Of a DNA stretch of 33,419 nucleotides, positions 16,901-26,536 are shown piece by piece. The notes beneath the pieces are model-generated. The model did no database searches. It was given only the letters and a program-made list of their open reading frames with translations, and had not been told where the DNA came from. Source of the stretch: Aureococcus anophagefferens (lineage: Eukaryota; Sar; Pelagophyceae; Pelagomonadales; Pelagomonadaceae); the NCBI RefSeq assembly GCF_000186865.1, contig NW_008705567.1, positions 1,651,237-1,684,655 of the forward strand. Reading direction: 5' to 3'. Position 1 is the first letter of the stretch, and every line of letters begins with the position of its first letter. The position numbers were made by a program, and so were the translations under genes.

Positions 16901-19900
16901 TCGACGAAGACGACGTCCTCGACGCCGTCGCCGCCCGCGGCGGCCCCGACGGACGCGGACGACGTCGCCGCGCCCGGGGCGACGGCCGCGGCGACCAGGG
17001 ACGCGCCGGACGCGTTCGAGAGCCGCTGCGACGTGACCGCCATCCCGGCGCTGACCGTCGACGCGGCGTACTGGTCGGGCACGACGTCGACGATCAGCGA
17101 CGCGCCGAGGCCGTCGACGGCCGCCGCGAAGTCGTCCTCCGACGACCGGCCGTCTTCGAGGCGCCGGCGGCCGCTCGCCGGGTCCCCGGCGAGGACGCCG
17201 ATGAGGTCGCTCAAGGTGCTCGCGACGGCCGTCGACGTCTCCGGGGGCGCGCCGAGGACGCTCGATCCCGTCGCGATGTCGAGCGCGAGGCCGAGCGCCG
17301 CGTCCGTCGCCTCCTTCGAGAGGCTCGTCACGTCTTCGACGACGACGGAGTCGAGGGCCGTCGCCTGCTGGTTGAACGCGTCGCGGCTCGGGCTCGTGTT
17401 CGCGTTCGACGACCCGAGCGCGGTGACGAGGTCGCCGCGGAGGCCCAGCTCCGCCTCGTAGTCGGCGCTCGACGAGCCGCACGCCGGGCCGTTCCAGCCT
17501 TCGTCGCACGCGCACGCGGCGTCGACGCACGTCCCGCGTCCCCCGCAGGGCCCGTCCGCCGCCGCGCCGCAGGTCGCCGGGCACCCGTCCGCGTCGACGC
17601 CGCAGTCCTCGGCCTCGAGCGCGGCGGACGCCGCGACGGTCACCATGGCCACGGCCTGCGAGTCGCCCGTTTCGAGCGCGCTCGACAAGAGCGCGTCGGC
17701 GACGTTGGCGAGCTCCGCGGTGCTCGCCGTGGAGAGCGGCTCGACGGCGACGGACGTCGTCGCGACGGCGACGGCCCCGAACGCGTCCGCGACGTGCGCG
17801 ACGACGGCGACGGCGAAGCCCGCGGCCTCGCGGCCCGCGGGCAGGATCGCGCCGCCGTACGAGTTGCTGAGGGTGCCGCCGACGATCTGCGTCTCGGCCT
17901 CGCCCTCGTCGCCCACGCGGCTGAAGAACGAGTACTTGAGCGGCATGTCGTCGTCGACCCAGAGCTTCGCCGAGATGCTAAAGGCCGTCTCGAGCGACGT
18001 GCCGCGGTCCGGGGTCGTCGCGACGGTGCCGGACGTCGGCACGCCGTTCGTCAGGAGCGAGATCGTGCCGGCCGCGACGCCGCCGGCGCCGCAGTCCGCC
18101 TCGAGCGCGAAGACGTAGCGGCTCCGCGCCGTCAACGCGGCCGGCGCGATCACCAAGGGGACCTGGGCCGACGCGGCGGCGTCGATCGACTTCGACGTGT
18201 CCGCGAGCGCCAGCTCCTGAAGCGCCAGGCCGCTGGCCGTCGCGCCCTCCGCGATCGACCACGTCGCCACGCACGCCGCGTCGTTCGGCCCCACGGTCGC
18301 CTCGACGACGATGCTCGTGGAAGGGTTCACCTTGCTCGCCTCGACGGGCGCGATCTCCAGCGACGGCACGGCCGTCGCGACGACGTCGACGCTCTGGCTC
18401 GCGCGCGCGGAGCGGCCGTCGGCGGCGCTCACCTCCACCTCGAACGCGTACGAGCCCGGCGACGCGACGAGGGCCAGCGTCGACGCCCCGTCGTCCCAGG
18501 ACTCGAGGGACCCGCAGCCGTCGCCGGCGCACGTCCACAGGAAGGCGAGGTCGCTCTCGTCGCCGGGAATCACGTCGGGGTCGTAGGACTCGGACGCGTC
18601 GAGCACGAGCGCGTCCGTCGCCGACACGGTGCGGGACGAACCGCCCGCGACGAGCGCGACGAGAGGCGCCGCCGCGACGGAGACGGCCACCTCCGCGGCG
18701 TTGGAGAGCCCGGCGCTGTCGGTGACGACGACGCGCAGCGCGTACGTCGCGCCGCCGTCCAACTCGAAGGGCAGCGCCTCGAAGTAGCGCGGGTCCTGGG
18801 ACTCGTCGATCCCGAGCGTCGCGTCCGCCGGGTCCGTCGCCGTCAGCTCCCAGGCGTAGGTCAGCGCCGACGTGTCGAGGTCGCCGCAGGCCGTCGCCGC
18901 CGACGCTTGCGCCTGGACGCGAAGCCCATCGGAGCGCTGGACGGTCTGGGCCTCGCCGCCGACGATCTTGACGGACGGGAGCGCGCCGGCCGCGACGCTC
19001 ACGGCGTGCGACGCGCTGCCGGCGGTGTCGAGGTAGCTGACGAACGTCGCGGAGATCTGGAGCTGGACGCCGCCGAGGGTCGCGGCCGCGACGACGTAGG
19101 TGTCCTGGTTCTCCGCCGCGGCGGCGGCGTCGGCGGCGACCTGGGCCGCGGCGTCGGCGCCCGCGCCTTCGGCCGTCGCTTCCCACGTCACGCTCTTCCA
19201 GGGCCTGCCGCCGCTGCCCTGGGTCGACGACGCGTCGACGACGAGCTCGTCGCAGGTGCCGACGGTCTTCGGCGCGTCGAAGACGACGGTCGGCGCGACC
19301 GGGTTCGCGGGGCCCTCGACGACGGCCGACGACGCCTGGTCCGACGCGGGAAAGCAGTGCTCGGCGCCCTCGGTGCGGAGCTTGCCGGCGAGGAGCGTCG
19401 CCGTCGACCCGGGCTCGATCTGGCTCGACGCGCCGAGCACGGCCTCGAGCAGCGTCGCTTCGCGGAACGCGCAGTAGTCCGCGACGCCGTCCATCGTCAC
19501 GAGGTCCGCGCAGTCGAAGTTCGACCCGCCCTTGCCGAAGCGGTCCGTCGGGACGTCGAAGGCGAAGATCACGCCCGCGCCGTTGTCCGAGACGCGGGCG
19601 GACGCGAGCTTGGGCGCCTCGGGCGCCTTCGCCGGGTCGCAGGGCGTCGGGGCGGCCGTCGGGCGCGCCGTCGGGCGAGGCGTCGGCCGGTTGCTCGGAC
19701 CCGCGGTCGGCGACGGCCAGGGCGCGGGCGTCCGCAGGACGATCGTTTCGACCACGACGGTCTCCTGCGCTTCGAAGAACGCGGCCGCCGCAGAATATCT
19801 CTGCGTCTCCTCGGTCTCCTCGGTCGCGCCTTCGGCTTGCTCGACCTCCTCGACCTCCTCGGCCTCCTCGACGAGCCGCACGGCTTCCTCGACGAGGGCC

Positions 19901-22900
19901 TGATCGAAGACGTCGCGCTTCTCCGAGATTTCCTGCTCCATGAGGGCCGCGACCTCGCCCATCTGGAGCCCCGACTCGGGCTCCGCGTCTCCGAAGACGA
20001 GACCGGTCACGTCCGCCGCGATCGCCTCCATGCGCCCCACGATGGTCCGAGCGGCGTCCTCCGCCTCTTCGCACGCGATGTCGACGGCCATTTCCGCGCC
20101 CTCGCGCAAGAACCCGCTCAGGAAGTCCGCGATGACCGTGGCGTAGATGCCGTCGACGCCGAGCGAATCGAATTCCTCGCACGCAGAGTCCTGCATCCGC
20201 CGACGCCGCCCGCCGCTCTCGACCTTGAGTCGCAGCTCGGTGAGGAAGAGCGTCTGCGTCGGCGCGAGCGTCGGAACGGACGTCGGCTTCGGCGTCGGGG
20301 CGGACGACGGCCGCGGGGACGGCCGCGGCGTCGGGTCCGCCGTCGGCCGCGCCGTCGGGCCCGGCGTCGGCCTCGGGCTTGGTGGCTCCGTCGGGATCGG
20401 CGAGGGCTTGTGAGTCGGCCGCGGCGACGGGCGCGTACTCGGGAAGGGCGTCGCGTCCGTCGGCCTCGACGTCGGCGAGGCGGACGGCCTCGGCGTCGGC
20501 GAGGCGGACGGCCGCCGCGTCGGCGGCCCCGAGGGGCTCGGAGTCGCCTCCTCGAACTCGAAGCCGCTCTCGAAGGCACCGCTCTCGAGTGAAGCGGTAG
20601 GACTCGCCGTCGGCGCGGGTGTCGGCGGCGCGGACGGCCTCGGCGTCGGGGACGCCGAGGGGAGCGGCGTCGGCGCGGGCGTCGGCGCGGGCGTCGGCGA
20701 CGTCGAGGGCGCGGCCGTCGGCGACGTCGAGGGAGCGGGCGTCGGCGACGCCGTCGGCGCCGGCGTGTACGACACGGAAAACTCGAGCTCGTCCGTGAGC
20801 GAGTCGTCCGAGTCGCACGTGAGCCGGATCGTGAATCGATTGGCCTCGGCGTCGCCGGGGATCACCTTCACGTCCCGGCCGTCGTTGGCGGCCGTGTCCT
20901 CCGCGAGCACCGTCTCTTCCTCGTCGACGACTTCGATGACTTGGATGATCACGTTCTCGCAGGCGCCCGGGTCGCCGCGGTAGACCCAGAGCAGCTCGCA
21001 CTCGTGGTTGGCGACGCAGGTCGACACGGTGCCCATGCTCGTGATCTCGATGAAGGAAGCCGTCGGCGACACCGTCGGCGCGGGCGTCGGCGACGTCGAG
21101 GGAGCGGCCGTCGGCGCGGGCGTCGGCGACGTCGATGGAGCGGGCGTCGGCGACGTCGAGGGAGCGAACGTCGGCGCGGGCGTCGGCGCCGGCGTGTACG
21201 ACACGGAAAACTCGAGCTCGTCCGTGAGCGAGTCGTCCGGGTCGCACGTGAGCCGGATCGTGAATCGATTGGCCTCGGCGTCGCCGGGGATCACCTTCAC
21301 GTCCCGGCCGTCGTTGGCCGCCGTGTCCTCCGCGAGCACCGTCTCTTCCTCGTCGACGACTTCGATGACCTGGATGATCACGTTCTCGCAGGCGCCCGGG
21401 TCGCCGCGGTAGACCCAGAGCAGCTCGCACTCGAAGTTGGCGACGCACCTCGACTCCGTGCCCATGCTCGTGATCTCGATGAAGGAAGCCGTCGGCGACA
21501 CCGTCGGCGCGGGCGTCGGCGACGTCGACGGCGACACCGTCGGCGCGGGCGTCGGCGACGTGGAGGGAGCGGGCGTCGGCGACGTCGAGGGAGCGGCCGT
21601 CGGCGCGGGCGTCGGCGACGTCGATGGAGCGGGCGTCGGCGACGTCGAGGGAGCGAACGTCGGCGCGGGCGTCGGCGCCGGCGTGTACGACACGGAAAAC
21701 TCGAGCTCGTCCGTGAGCGAGTCGTCCGAGTCGCACGTGAGCCGGATCGTGAATCGATTGGCCTCGGCGTCGCCGGGGACCACTTTCACGTCCCGGCCGT
21801 CGTTGGCGGTCGTGTCCTCCGCGAGCACCGTCTCTTCCTCGTCGACGACTTCGATGACCTGGATGATCACGTTCTCGCAGGCGCCCGGGTCGCCGCGGTA
21901 GACCCAGAGCAGCTCGCACTCGAAGTTGGCAACGCACCTCGACTCCGTGCCCATGCTCGTGATATTGATGAAGGAAGCCGTCGGCGACACCGTCGGCGCG
22001 GGCGTCGGCGACGTCGACGGCGACACCGTCGGCGCGGGCGTCGGCGACGTGGAGGGAGCGGGCGTCGGCGACGTCGAGGGAGCGGCCGTCGGCGACACCG
22101 TGGGCGCTGGCGACGGCGCGGGCGTCGGCGGGGGCGTGATGCTGTCGTAGAGGACCTCGATCGAGGTCGCGTCGAGCGCGCTCGCATAGACGTAGACCTC
22201 GTCGATGGCGCCGGAGAACAAGTGGTTCCCGTTTCGATCCGTCCGGTCTCCGAGCGTGAGAGCATAGTCCGAGCCCGTGTCGAGCGCGACGCTATACGTG
22301 TACGCGGACGCCCCGTCGAAGTAGAGCGTCCACGATCCGTCGTAGGCGAGGCAGTAGTGGTGCCAGTCGCCGTCGTCGGACCCGGAGAGCGCCACGGCCA
22401 TGTCGTAGCTCCCCCCGTGGAGCTGGACCTGGATGCTTCCCGACGTCTTCGCCATGATCCCGAACTCCATACCATCCGCCCCGGAACCGTGCGAAAACAG
22501 CGCGCCCTCGTCCCACTCGTCGATGACCGCCCACAGGCAGATGGTCCGCGAGTTGCTCCCGAGGATGTCCGCCGTCACGGCCGAGGGAAACTCGACGTAG
22601 TCGTTCGTGCCGTCGAAGGCCAGCGCGCCGCTCCCGTCGCGGCCCGTCGTCGCCGTGGCGCCGTGAATCGTCCCGTCGAGGCCGCCGTAGTCGCCCGCGG
22701 CCGTCCCCTCGTCGAAGGAGTAGTGCGCGACCAGCGTCGAGTGGGACACGTGCGTCGGCCGCGGCGAGACCGTCGGATTGGGCGTCGGGAGCGGCGTCGG
22801 ATTGGGCGTCGGGAGCGGCGTCGGGAGCGGCGTCGGGAGCGGCGTCGGGAGGGGCGTCGGCAGCGGCGTCGGATACGGAGTCGGATACGGAGTCGGGTCC

Positions 22901-23298
22901 GGCGCTTGGTAGCCGTTGACGATGAGGATCTGGCCGCTGCAGACCGTCGACCTGTACCCGCCCGCCCCGTCCGTCCAGTAGGAGAGCGGCCCGGAGGAGA
23001 ACAGAAACGTAGGGTAGTTCGCCGTCCCGTAGTACTCGCCGACGCTGGGGTCCGAGGCGGACAGCACACCCATGACGTGCGTGTTCCACGGGTACGCGTT
23101 AATGACGTTGTTGTAGAGGTCAGACGAGTAGGTCGCGATCGCCCACCCCGAGGGGACGGCCGCGTACCAGCTCCCGCAGATCGGCGACCAGGAATGCGGG
23201 TCGATGTCGTGGATGGTCGAGTAGGTCGCGCCGTTGTACGTGATCGAGTTCCGCGCCGCGGCGAGCGTGGCGGCGGCGAGGATGAGGAGCAGCTTCAT
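13957..23298 (-). CDS. Giant REJ/GPS polycystin-1-like membrane receptor (3113 residues)
   Basis: A single uninterrupted frame. In order: signal peptide ([18 protein letters not shown]); a unique domain to about residue 130; a [10 protein letters not shown] stalk; a LamG/concanavalin-like domain (about 188-386, [10 protein letters not shown] to [13 protein letters not shown]); three nearly identical 99-residue modules (440-538, 603-701, 746-844) separated by STSPTPAP stalks; a long Thr/Pro region; and REJ/PKD-type beta domains (about 1250-1750, e.g. [20 protein letters not shown]). An EGF-like module follows (about 1896-1939, [20 protein letters not shown]). A GPS-like motif (about 2278-2310, [11 protein letters not shown] then CSC) comes next, then seven membrane helices (starting near 2346, 2464, 2541, 2746, 2776, 2921, 2968) and an acidic cytosolic tail. 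The segment [25 protein letters not shown] resembles helix 2 of polycystin-1 proteins. Such proteins are surface mechano- or ligand-sensing receptors. No PLAT domain is visible between helices 1 and 2. The ligand is unknown. Confidence 0.9.
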   Translation of the reverse strand: MKLLLILAAATLAAARNSITYNGATYSTIHDIDPHSWSPICGSWYAAVPSGWAIATYSSDLYNNVINAYPWNTHVMGVLSASDPSVGEYYGTANYPTFLFSSGPLSYWTDGAGGYRSTVCSGQILIVNGYQAPDPTPYPTPYPTPLPTPLPTPLPTPLPTPLPTPNPTPLPTPNPTVSPRPTHVSHSTLVAHYSFDEGTAAGDYGGLDGTIHGATATTGRDGSGALAFDGTNDYVEFPSAVTADILGSNSRTICLWAVIDEWDEGALFSHGSGADGMEFGIMAKTSGSIQVQLHGGSYDMAVALSGSDDGDWHHYCLAYDGSWTLYFDGASAYTYSVALDTGSDYALTLGDRTDRNGNHLFSGAIDEVYVYASALDATSIEVLYDSITPPPTPAPSPAPTVSPTAAPSTSPTPAPSTSPTPAPTVSPSTSPTPAPTVSPTASFINITSMGTESRCVANFECELLWVYRGDPGACENVIIQVIEVVDEEETVLAEDTTANDGRDVKVVPGDAEANRFTIRLTCDSDDSLTDELEFSVSYTPAPTPAPTFAPSTSPTPAPSTSPTPAPTAAPSTSPTPAPSTSPTPAPTVSPSTSPTPAPTVSPTASFIEITSMGTESRCVANFECELLWVYRGDPGACENVIIQVIEVVDEEETVLAEDTAANDGRDVKVIPGDAEANRFTIRLTCDPDDSLTDELEFSVSYTPAPTPAPTFAPSTSPTPAPSTSPTPAPTAAPSTSPTPAPTVSPTASFIEITSMGTVSTCVANHECELLWVYRGDPGACENVIIQVIEVVDEEETVLAEDTAANDGRDVKVIPGDAEANRFTIRLTCDSDDSLTDELEFSVSYTPAPTASPTPAPSTSPTAAPSTSPTPAPTPAPTPLPSASPTPRPSAPPTPAPTASPTASLESGAFESGFEFEEATPSPSGPPTRRPSASPTPRPSASPTSRPTDATPFPSTRPSPRPTHKPSPIPTEPPSPRPTPGPTARPTADPTPRPSPRPSSAPTPKPTSVPTLAPTQTLFLTELRLKVESGGRRRRMQDSACEEFDSLGVDGIYATVIADFLSGFLREGAEMAVDIACEEAEDAARTIVGRMEAIAADVTGLVFGDAEPESGLQMGEVAALMEQEISEKRDVFDQALVEEAVRLVEEAEEVEEVEQAEGATEETEETQRYSAAAAFFEAQETVVVETIVLRTPAPWPSPTAGPSNRPTPRPTARPTAAPTPCDPAKAPEAPKLASARVSDNGAGVIFAFDVPTDRFGKGGSNFDCADLVTMDGVADYCAFREATLLEAVLGASSQIEPGSTATLLAGKLRTEGAEHCFPASDQASSAVVEGPANPVAPTVVFDAPKTVGTCDELVVDASSTQGSGGRPWKSVTWEATAEGAGADAAAQVAADAAAAAENQDTYVVAAATLGGVQLQISATFVSYLDTAGSASHAVSVAAGALPSVKIVGGEAQTVQRSDGLRVQAQASAATACGDLDTSALTYAWELTATDPADATLGIDESQDPRYFEALPFELDGGATYALRVVVTDSAGLSNAAEVAVSVAAAPLVALVAGGSSRTVSATDALVLDASESYDPDVIPGDESDLAFLWTCAGDGCGSLESWDDGASTLALVASPGSYAFEVEVSAADGRSARASQSVDVVATAVPSLEIAPVEASKVNPSTSIVVEATVGPNDAACVATWSIAEGATASGLALQELALADTSKSIDAAASAQVPLVIAPAALTARSRYVFALEADCGAGGVAAGTISLLTNGVPTSGTVATTPDRGTSLETAFSISAKLWVDDDMPLKYSFFSRVGDEGEAETQIVGGTLSNSYGGAILPAGREAAGFAVAVVAHVADAFGAVAVATTSVAVEPLSTASTAELANVADALLSSALETGDSQAVAMVTVAASAALEAEDCGVDADGCPATCGAAADGPCGGRGTCVDAACACDEGWNGPACGSSSADYEAELGLRGDLVTALGSSNANTSPSRDAFNQQATALDSVVVEDVTSLSKEATDAALGLALDIATGSSVLGAPPETSTAVASTLSDLIGVLAGDPASGRRRLEDGRSSEDDFAAAVDGLGASLIVDVVPDQYAASTVSAGMAVTSQRLSNASGASLVAAAVAPGAATSSASVGAAAGGDGVEDVVFVEYQENTRPNANGSDVESTVLRFGTEARGEEDATLARRRLGASTSARGRRRERRRRALKEKGDGGGGIVGTWVAGKPLATNYEFVIQRVAPAANVSDAVESLTVNCSVGAAPNGTCPGYDAPEIRELVCVNTTIGFVDVNCSVEAVPTCLRYAEDVGDWDVTSCVVVAETATNTTCSCRQAPASDYASATSGNAYLNYYKQAFSNPLAGSLVDDAWPLIWLIVGLGSVCFGAGIVGAVLDWRQARRDAADDGGKAADGDGPPKAGRAPDRAAALAAALPEGLTASRTVWKSLAGPSARVSTYKKLRAVAEVVVREHEWFGALLHYEEGEPRLVRCFLTFVDLLLLLFGAAIVTWYSFPAGLCEAEMTEASCLRVKSTASFGTGELCMWNPTFEEPCTMAPLEGSDEFYAELQVMVIGVALTLPLIRLVEVMSDRYLFAPLRGEAEDDGDGGSPGAARLLANLGLDAELAAGARDPRRAAAAAALEPTMRGVLDRRYELVDARDAASDPNVVADLDALLRCYDAAWGCDLEGRVGGCGRCRGWRRRFAATAFRRLVDALEAFDALAPGLDGDAAEALAAKCQLQYWTALRPGTERRVFLRGVDVDDGGPAPVGRCAKCLALGAILLLVGGAFYFMLFVTRALGKEVIRVFVDASIVAVVACALFLIPLRIWFQSYWMPRAIKARVSYVGDPFSVPRVAFRTPLPVEPCDLARPAPAAAAAAAAAAPPPAGESPRAAIARAARAADGLARAATAHPAARRAANRAHRASRREWDAKRVARCAEFYAWEPPRATGRAIAVVGFVLSFGPFFQQVLVDETGGVLFGILQMLGEEGSTSGPENPFFWAFVLFIAALAYWKRKTLLHAPEAVRKAWRKGVKARDRRREARGGGGGGDGDDDGGGDSDSDDDREERTAVVVSFEEEGDKPDARGFLERALAKDPDDRAARSFFDEGSSSSEESGDELGVSLTARGAEEIALDLSNGAAP
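20765..21979 (-). repeat. Three 297-bp coding repeats (~97% identical) in the giant receptor
   Basis: Units lie at 21683-21979, 21194-21490 and 20765-21061, listed in coding order, each exactly 297 bp. Each encodes a 99-residue module starting FI(N/E)ITSMGT and ending [10 protein letters not shown], with four conserved Cys. Compared base by base by eye, units 2 and 3 differ at 9 positions and units 1 and 2 at 8. The spacers between units are themselves built from repeated PT-encoding words of differing length. Confidence 0.95.
22766..22882 (-). repeat. Short tandem repeats encoding a PTPLPTP stalk
   Basis: Twelve-base words of the GGCGTCGGGAGC type recur here with little divergence and encode (T/N)PTPLPTP on the minus strand. 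Similar PT-encoding arrays fill 20590-20764, 21062-21193, 21491-21682 and 21980-22140. They form the mucin-like stalks of the giant receptor. Confidence 0.85.
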
Positions 23299-23554
23299 GG
23301 CGGCGGCGGTCCCAGGCGCGCGTCGGCGCGGCGCTCGTCGGGGAGTTTTCGCGCGGTCGCCGGAAACTCTTGGAATTCGGACCCGGGGCGCCTCGTCGAC
23401 GCGGGGGGGCGAGGGGGCGCGTCCGGGGCCCGGCGGGCGTCGTCGACGTAGGGCAGGCGGGTGGTCTGGGCGCGTGTGGTGACTTGGCCGGCGCTCGGAA
23501 CCACGGCGTGCGGCGAAGATGTCGCCCTCGAATTAAATCGAAGAATATTCCGCT

Positions 23555-23638
23555 AATTTCACAAAAAGCACGGCTCGCTTAGTTTGATGTCGCACCCAAA
23601 ATAATCGAAATGAATTTCACAAAAGGCACGGCTCGCTT
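23555..23638. repeat. 26-bp direct repeat upstream of the foldback element
   Basis: Positions 23555-23580 and 23613-23638 share 25 of 26 bases (AATTTCACAAAA, one variable base, then GCACGGCTCGCTT), 58 bp apart. The second copy runs into the left end of the element at 23643. The surrounding 60 bp is unusually AT-rich for this window. Confidence 0.85.
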
Positions 23639-23642
23639 TTGA

Positions 23643-23967
23643 GGGGCCCCTGCGCGACGGTGCGTGCCGCGGTCCCCGGCCACGTCCCCGGCCCGTGCCC
23701 GGGCCGTGCCCGGGGCCCCGTGCCGGGCCCGTGCCGGGCCTCCCCGGCCCGTGCCCGGCCCGTGCCCGGGGCCCGTGCCGAGTGCCGGGCCCGTGCCGGG
23801 CCGCGTGGCCCGTGCCCGGCCCGTGCCCGGGGGCCCGTGCCGAGTGCCGTGCCGCGTGCCGGGCCCGTGCCGGGCCGCGTGCCCTGAGCGCATTTACCGT
23901 GCCGGAACCCCCGTGCCCGCCGTCCCCGCCCCCCGTCCCGGGGCCGGACCGTCGCGCAGGGGCCCGT
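23643..23967. mobile_element. Candidate non-autonomous foldback/MITE-like element (325 bp)
   Basis: The ends carry an 18-bp perfect inverted repeat: GGGCCCCTGCGCGACGGT at 23644-23661 and its exact complement at 23948-23965. Immediately outside lies the 7-bp direct repeat CTTTTGA (23636-23642 and 23968-23974), the size of a target-site duplication. The interior holds no credible coding sequence and is mostly a GC-rich minisatellite. Terminal inverted repeats, a short duplication and no coding capacity fit a non-autonomous DNA transposon. The superfamily is unknown, and the left arm is one base shorter at its tip than the right. Confidence 0.6.
23662..23885. repeat. GC-rich minisatellite of 10-11-bp CGTGCCCGGCC-type units
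   Basis: Degenerate units such as GTGCCCGGCCC, GTGCCGGGCCC and GTGCCGAGTGCC recur about twenty times. The unit is nearly self-complementary (CCCGGG core), so the stretch could form many local hairpins. It fills most of the candidate mobile element. Confidence 0.85.
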
Positions 23968-24155
23968 CTTTTGAAGTATGATTGGGTCAATGTTGCACTT
24001 CGGCGCATTCGGCCCCAACCGCAAGTCCAACCGCCCCCGCCCGGGCGCGCCGCGGCGCCGACGCGGCTCGTCGACACCCCCGCGTCGAGTAGAAGTAGGT
24101 CATTAGCGGCGCGCGGCGCGGCCGGAAGGGGGGCCCGGGGGCCCCGGCGCGCCGC

Positions 24156-25721
24156 CTAGACGCCGAACATGTTCTTGAGCACGCCGAGCGCGTTCTTCTT
24201 CTTCTCCGGCGCGTCGTCGGAGCGGAGCGCGCTCATGGGCCCGTGGAGGAGCTTGGAGACGATGCCGCGGCTCAGGCGCTCGACGGCCTCGATCTCGCGC
24301 TGCGAGAGGTTCGCGAGCTTCGCGTCGGCGCGCTTGAGCTCGGCCGCGCGGATGGCGTCGGCCTTGCTCTGGAGCTTCGTGATGGCGGGGACGGCGCCGA
24401 GGGACGAGACCCAGGAGCGGAAGGACTCCTGCTCCTCCTCGAGGAGCTTCTCGGCCTCGACGATCTCGCGGCGCCGCTTCGCCGTGTTGCGCTCGACGAC
24501 GGCCTTGAGGCTGTCGACGTCGTAGGCGGCGACGCCGTCGACGTCGTCGCAGGCCGGGTCGACGTTGCGGGGCACGGCGATGTCGACGAGCATGACGCGC
24601 TCGCGGCCCGCCTGGCGGTCGAGCGCCGCGAGGCGGCCGGCCTCGAGCACGTAGTCGACGGCGCTCGACGCCGTGAAGACGACGTCCGCGTCGCGGGCGA
24701 GGTCGTAGGCGACCTGGTCGTCGCCGTCGGAGGCGACGACCTCGATGTCGACGTCGTGCGACTCCTTGTAGTCCGCGGCGATGGCCTCGGCGTTCGGCCG
24801 CGACCGGTTGAGGATGACGCACTTCTTGCCCACGGAGCCGTGGGACGCCATGTGCGTGAGGAGGAGGCGCGTCATCTTGCCCGCGCCGACGATGAGCACG
24901 CGCGCGTCGGCGAGCTCGAGGCCGCCCAGGTCGCGCGGCGCGCGCTCCGCCGCGAGCTCGTACGCGGCCGACGAGATGGACACGGCGCCCTTGGCGATGT
25001 CCGTCTCGTCGCGCGCGCGCTTCCCCGCGGCGACGGCGGCGTTGAGCAGGCGGCTCGTGACCTTGCCGCCGGAGCCCTCGATGGCGTGCGCGTAGCACGC
25101 CTTCATCTGCGAGAGGATCTGGCCCTCGCCCACTACCAGGCTGTCGAGGCCCGCGGACACGCGGAGCGCGTGGGCCGTCGCGTCCTCCTCGCCGAGCATG
25201 AAGAGCGACTCGCGGAGCTCCGCCATGGGCAGCCCGCTGCGGCCCTGGAAGTAGGAGCTCATCGCCGAGAACGCGGCGCGCGCGTCGCGCGCCGCGAAGT
25301 AGACCTCGAAGCGGTTGCACGTCGAGAGCACGGCGGCCTCGGCGATGGCGCCCGACGACGACGCGACGATCTCGCCCGCGGCCTCCTCCCACTCGGCCTC
25401 GGGGATGGCGAGCTTCTCGCGGACCTCGACCTTGGCGTTGTGGTGGCTCAGGCCGACGACGAAGACGTCGAGCGACTGCTCCGCGGACCGGAGCCGCGCC
25501 TCGCGCTTCGCGCGCGCCGCCGCCTCGTCGGAGAGCTCCCGCGAGCCCAGGGGCAGGGCCGCCGCCTCCTCGAGGGCGGCCTTGGCGTCGGAGGTCGTCG
25601 CGGGGGCCGCCACGGCGGCCACGCGCGTGGCGGCGCGGCCGGGGCGGACCGCCGGCGCGACGAGCGTCACGGTGGGGGTGAGGGTGGACAGGAGGATCGC
25701 CAGGGCGACGTGGCGACCCAT
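24156..25721 (-). CDS. HEMA: Glutamyl-tRNA reductase, plastid-targeted
   Basis: A 521-residue protein that reduces glutamyl-tRNA to glutamate-1-semialdehyde with NADPH, the committed step of C5 tetrapyrrole (chlorophyll and heme) synthesis in plastids. ATG 25721 begins MGRHVALAILLSTLTPTVTL, a signal-peptide-like stretch, then VAPAVRPGRAATRVAAVAAP, a basic Ala-rich transit-like region. This fits the bipartite leader of secondary plastids. Catalytic domain: VVGLSHHNAKVEVREKLAIP and LSTCNRFEVYF, whose Cys (residue 135) is the nucleophile. GLDSLVVGEGQILSQMK and the NADPH Rossmann motif VLIVGAGKMTRLLLTHM follow, then NRSRPNAEAIA, MLVDIAVPRNVDP and the C-terminal dimerisation helices (RREIVEAEKLLEEEQESFRS). 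Length and motif order are normal, and no introns are seen. A longer in-frame start at 25817 is less likely, since it buries the signal peptide. Confidence 0.96.
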   Translation of the reverse strand: MGRHVALAILLSTLTPTVTLVAPAVRPGRAATRVAAVAAPATTSDAKAALEEAAALPLGSRELSDEAAARAKREARLRSAEQSLDVFVVGLSHHNAKVEVREKLAIPEAEWEEAAGEIVASSSGAIAEAAVLSTCNRFEVYFAARDARAAFSAMSSYFQGRSGLPMAELRESLFMLGEEDATAHALRVSAGLDSLVVGEGQILSQMKACYAHAIEGSGGKVTSRLLNAAVAAGKRARDETDIAKGAVSISSAAYELAAERAPRDLGGLELADARVLIVGAGKMTRLLLTHMASHGSVGKKCVILNRSRPNAEAIAADYKESHDVDIEVVASDGDDQVAYDLARDADVVFTASSAVDYVLEAGRLAALDRQAGRERVMLVDIAVPRNVDPACDDVDGVAAYDVDSLKAVVERNTAKRRREIVEAEKLLEEEQESFRSWVSSLGAVPAITKLQSKADAIRAAELKRADAKLANLSQREIEAVERLSRGIVSKLLHGPMSALRSDDAPEKKKNALGVLKNMFGV

Positions 25722-25919
25722 GCTGCCGGGGTGGGGGCGGGCGACGGGCCCACGAAACGCGATCCTGCGGCCACCTCGAAGCGTCGAGCCGAGCTTTTTC
25801 GTCGCCCGGAGGTTCAAGACGCGGCATCAAGATCTGGCCGGGGTCGGCTGTCTCGGTCGCCGGAGAAAAGTCGACGATGCAAACGACGCCATAAGCGTCT
25901 GGGGTGGGCCCCTCGACAA

Positions 25920-26345
25920 TCACATGAGACAACAAATCAACTTGCACTCGCACCCCCGTCCAGGTGACCACCCCCCACGGTCGCTGCGCGGAAACTCCAA
26001 TTTGCCACCGTGACCTCTTTTGCACCCGTCCGTACGGCGCAGCCCGCCGGCGCGCGCTGAAGCGCCGAAGAGGCGCCAGCGTCCTGGCAAGTAAAGATCA
26101 CGCCACTTTCTCCTTCGAAGCTTCGGGGATGCTGGCGCCACGAAGTAGGCTACTTATCCCCGCGGCGGGCGGCGGGGGAGGGGGGGGCTGCAGGTCAGCG
26201 TCGTAGGCGAAGAAGATGTGCAGATGCGGACACGGGGGCCTTCAGGCCGCGCCGCCGCGGGCTGGCGCCGCGCAGTAGAGCTCAGCGAGGTCGCCGCGCG
26301 CGCCGAGGTCGTCGCCGCGGCGGCCGGCGGCACCGGGCCCGCGCG
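25920..26345 (-). pseudogene. Decayed copy of the 3' end of the prolyl-4-hydroxylase-like gene
   Basis: Co-linear with 27203-27480 of the oxygenase gene about 1.2 kb away, in the same orientation. Matching blocks include CCCGTCC(G/C)(T/C)ACGGCGCAGCCCGC near 26027-26048 (24 of 26 bases over the wider block), an exact GCGTCGTAGGCGAAGAAGA near 26200 and GGCGCCGCGCAGTAGAG near 26265. It no longer holds a continuous frame. It carries roughly 100 bp of extra sequence at about 26050-26190, in the coding stretch next to the C-terminal metal ligand. It is therefore a broken duplicate, not a functional gene. Confidence 0.7.
26072..26139. repeat. Small inverted repeat within the pseudogene insertion
   Basis: GGCGCCAGCGTCC (26072-26084) pairs with GGATGCTGGCGCC (26127-26139) at 12 of 13 positions across a 42-bp loop. 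It lies inside the sequence absent from the intact gene, and CGAAG occurs just outside both arms. It may be a tiny inserted hairpin element. Confidence 0.55.
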
Positions 26346-26536
26346 GGACGCCGTCGCAGCCGGGTGCCGCTTCGGCCCGCCGCGCGCGTCCTAACGTAGG
26401 AGCGTAGGTCTTAGGGGAGGGTTCGAATGCTTGGCCGCGCTCGGCGCGATTCGGTTTCGCCGGGCCGCGCGGCGTTCCGTGCCCGAGGCCCCGTGGGAGC
26501 CTCGGTCGGTGGATATGTGCGATGCGAGAATGTGTA

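Noticed and set aside
13733..17584. A 1283-codon minus-strand frame overlapping the 3' half of the giant gene
   Set aside because: It is a same-strand out-of-frame shadow, Arg-rich throughout, with no recognisable motif.
13927..20592. A 2221-codon open frame antisense to the giant receptor gene
   Set aside because: It is almost entirely Arg/Ala/Gly/Val/Asp without any domain logic. GC-rich codon bias in the real gene removes stop codons from the opposite strand. The minus frame has a signal peptide, domains and membrane helices.
23579..24077. Pro/Gly/Arg/His-rich open frames across the GC minisatellite
   Set aside because: They are translations of a 10-11-bp repeat in a candidate mobile element. 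Several frames on both strands are equally open.
26380..26440. GGTTCGAAT near 26421 resembles a tRNA T-loop
   Set aside because: The five bases on either side cannot pair to form a T-stem, and no acceptor or anticodon arms fit around it.
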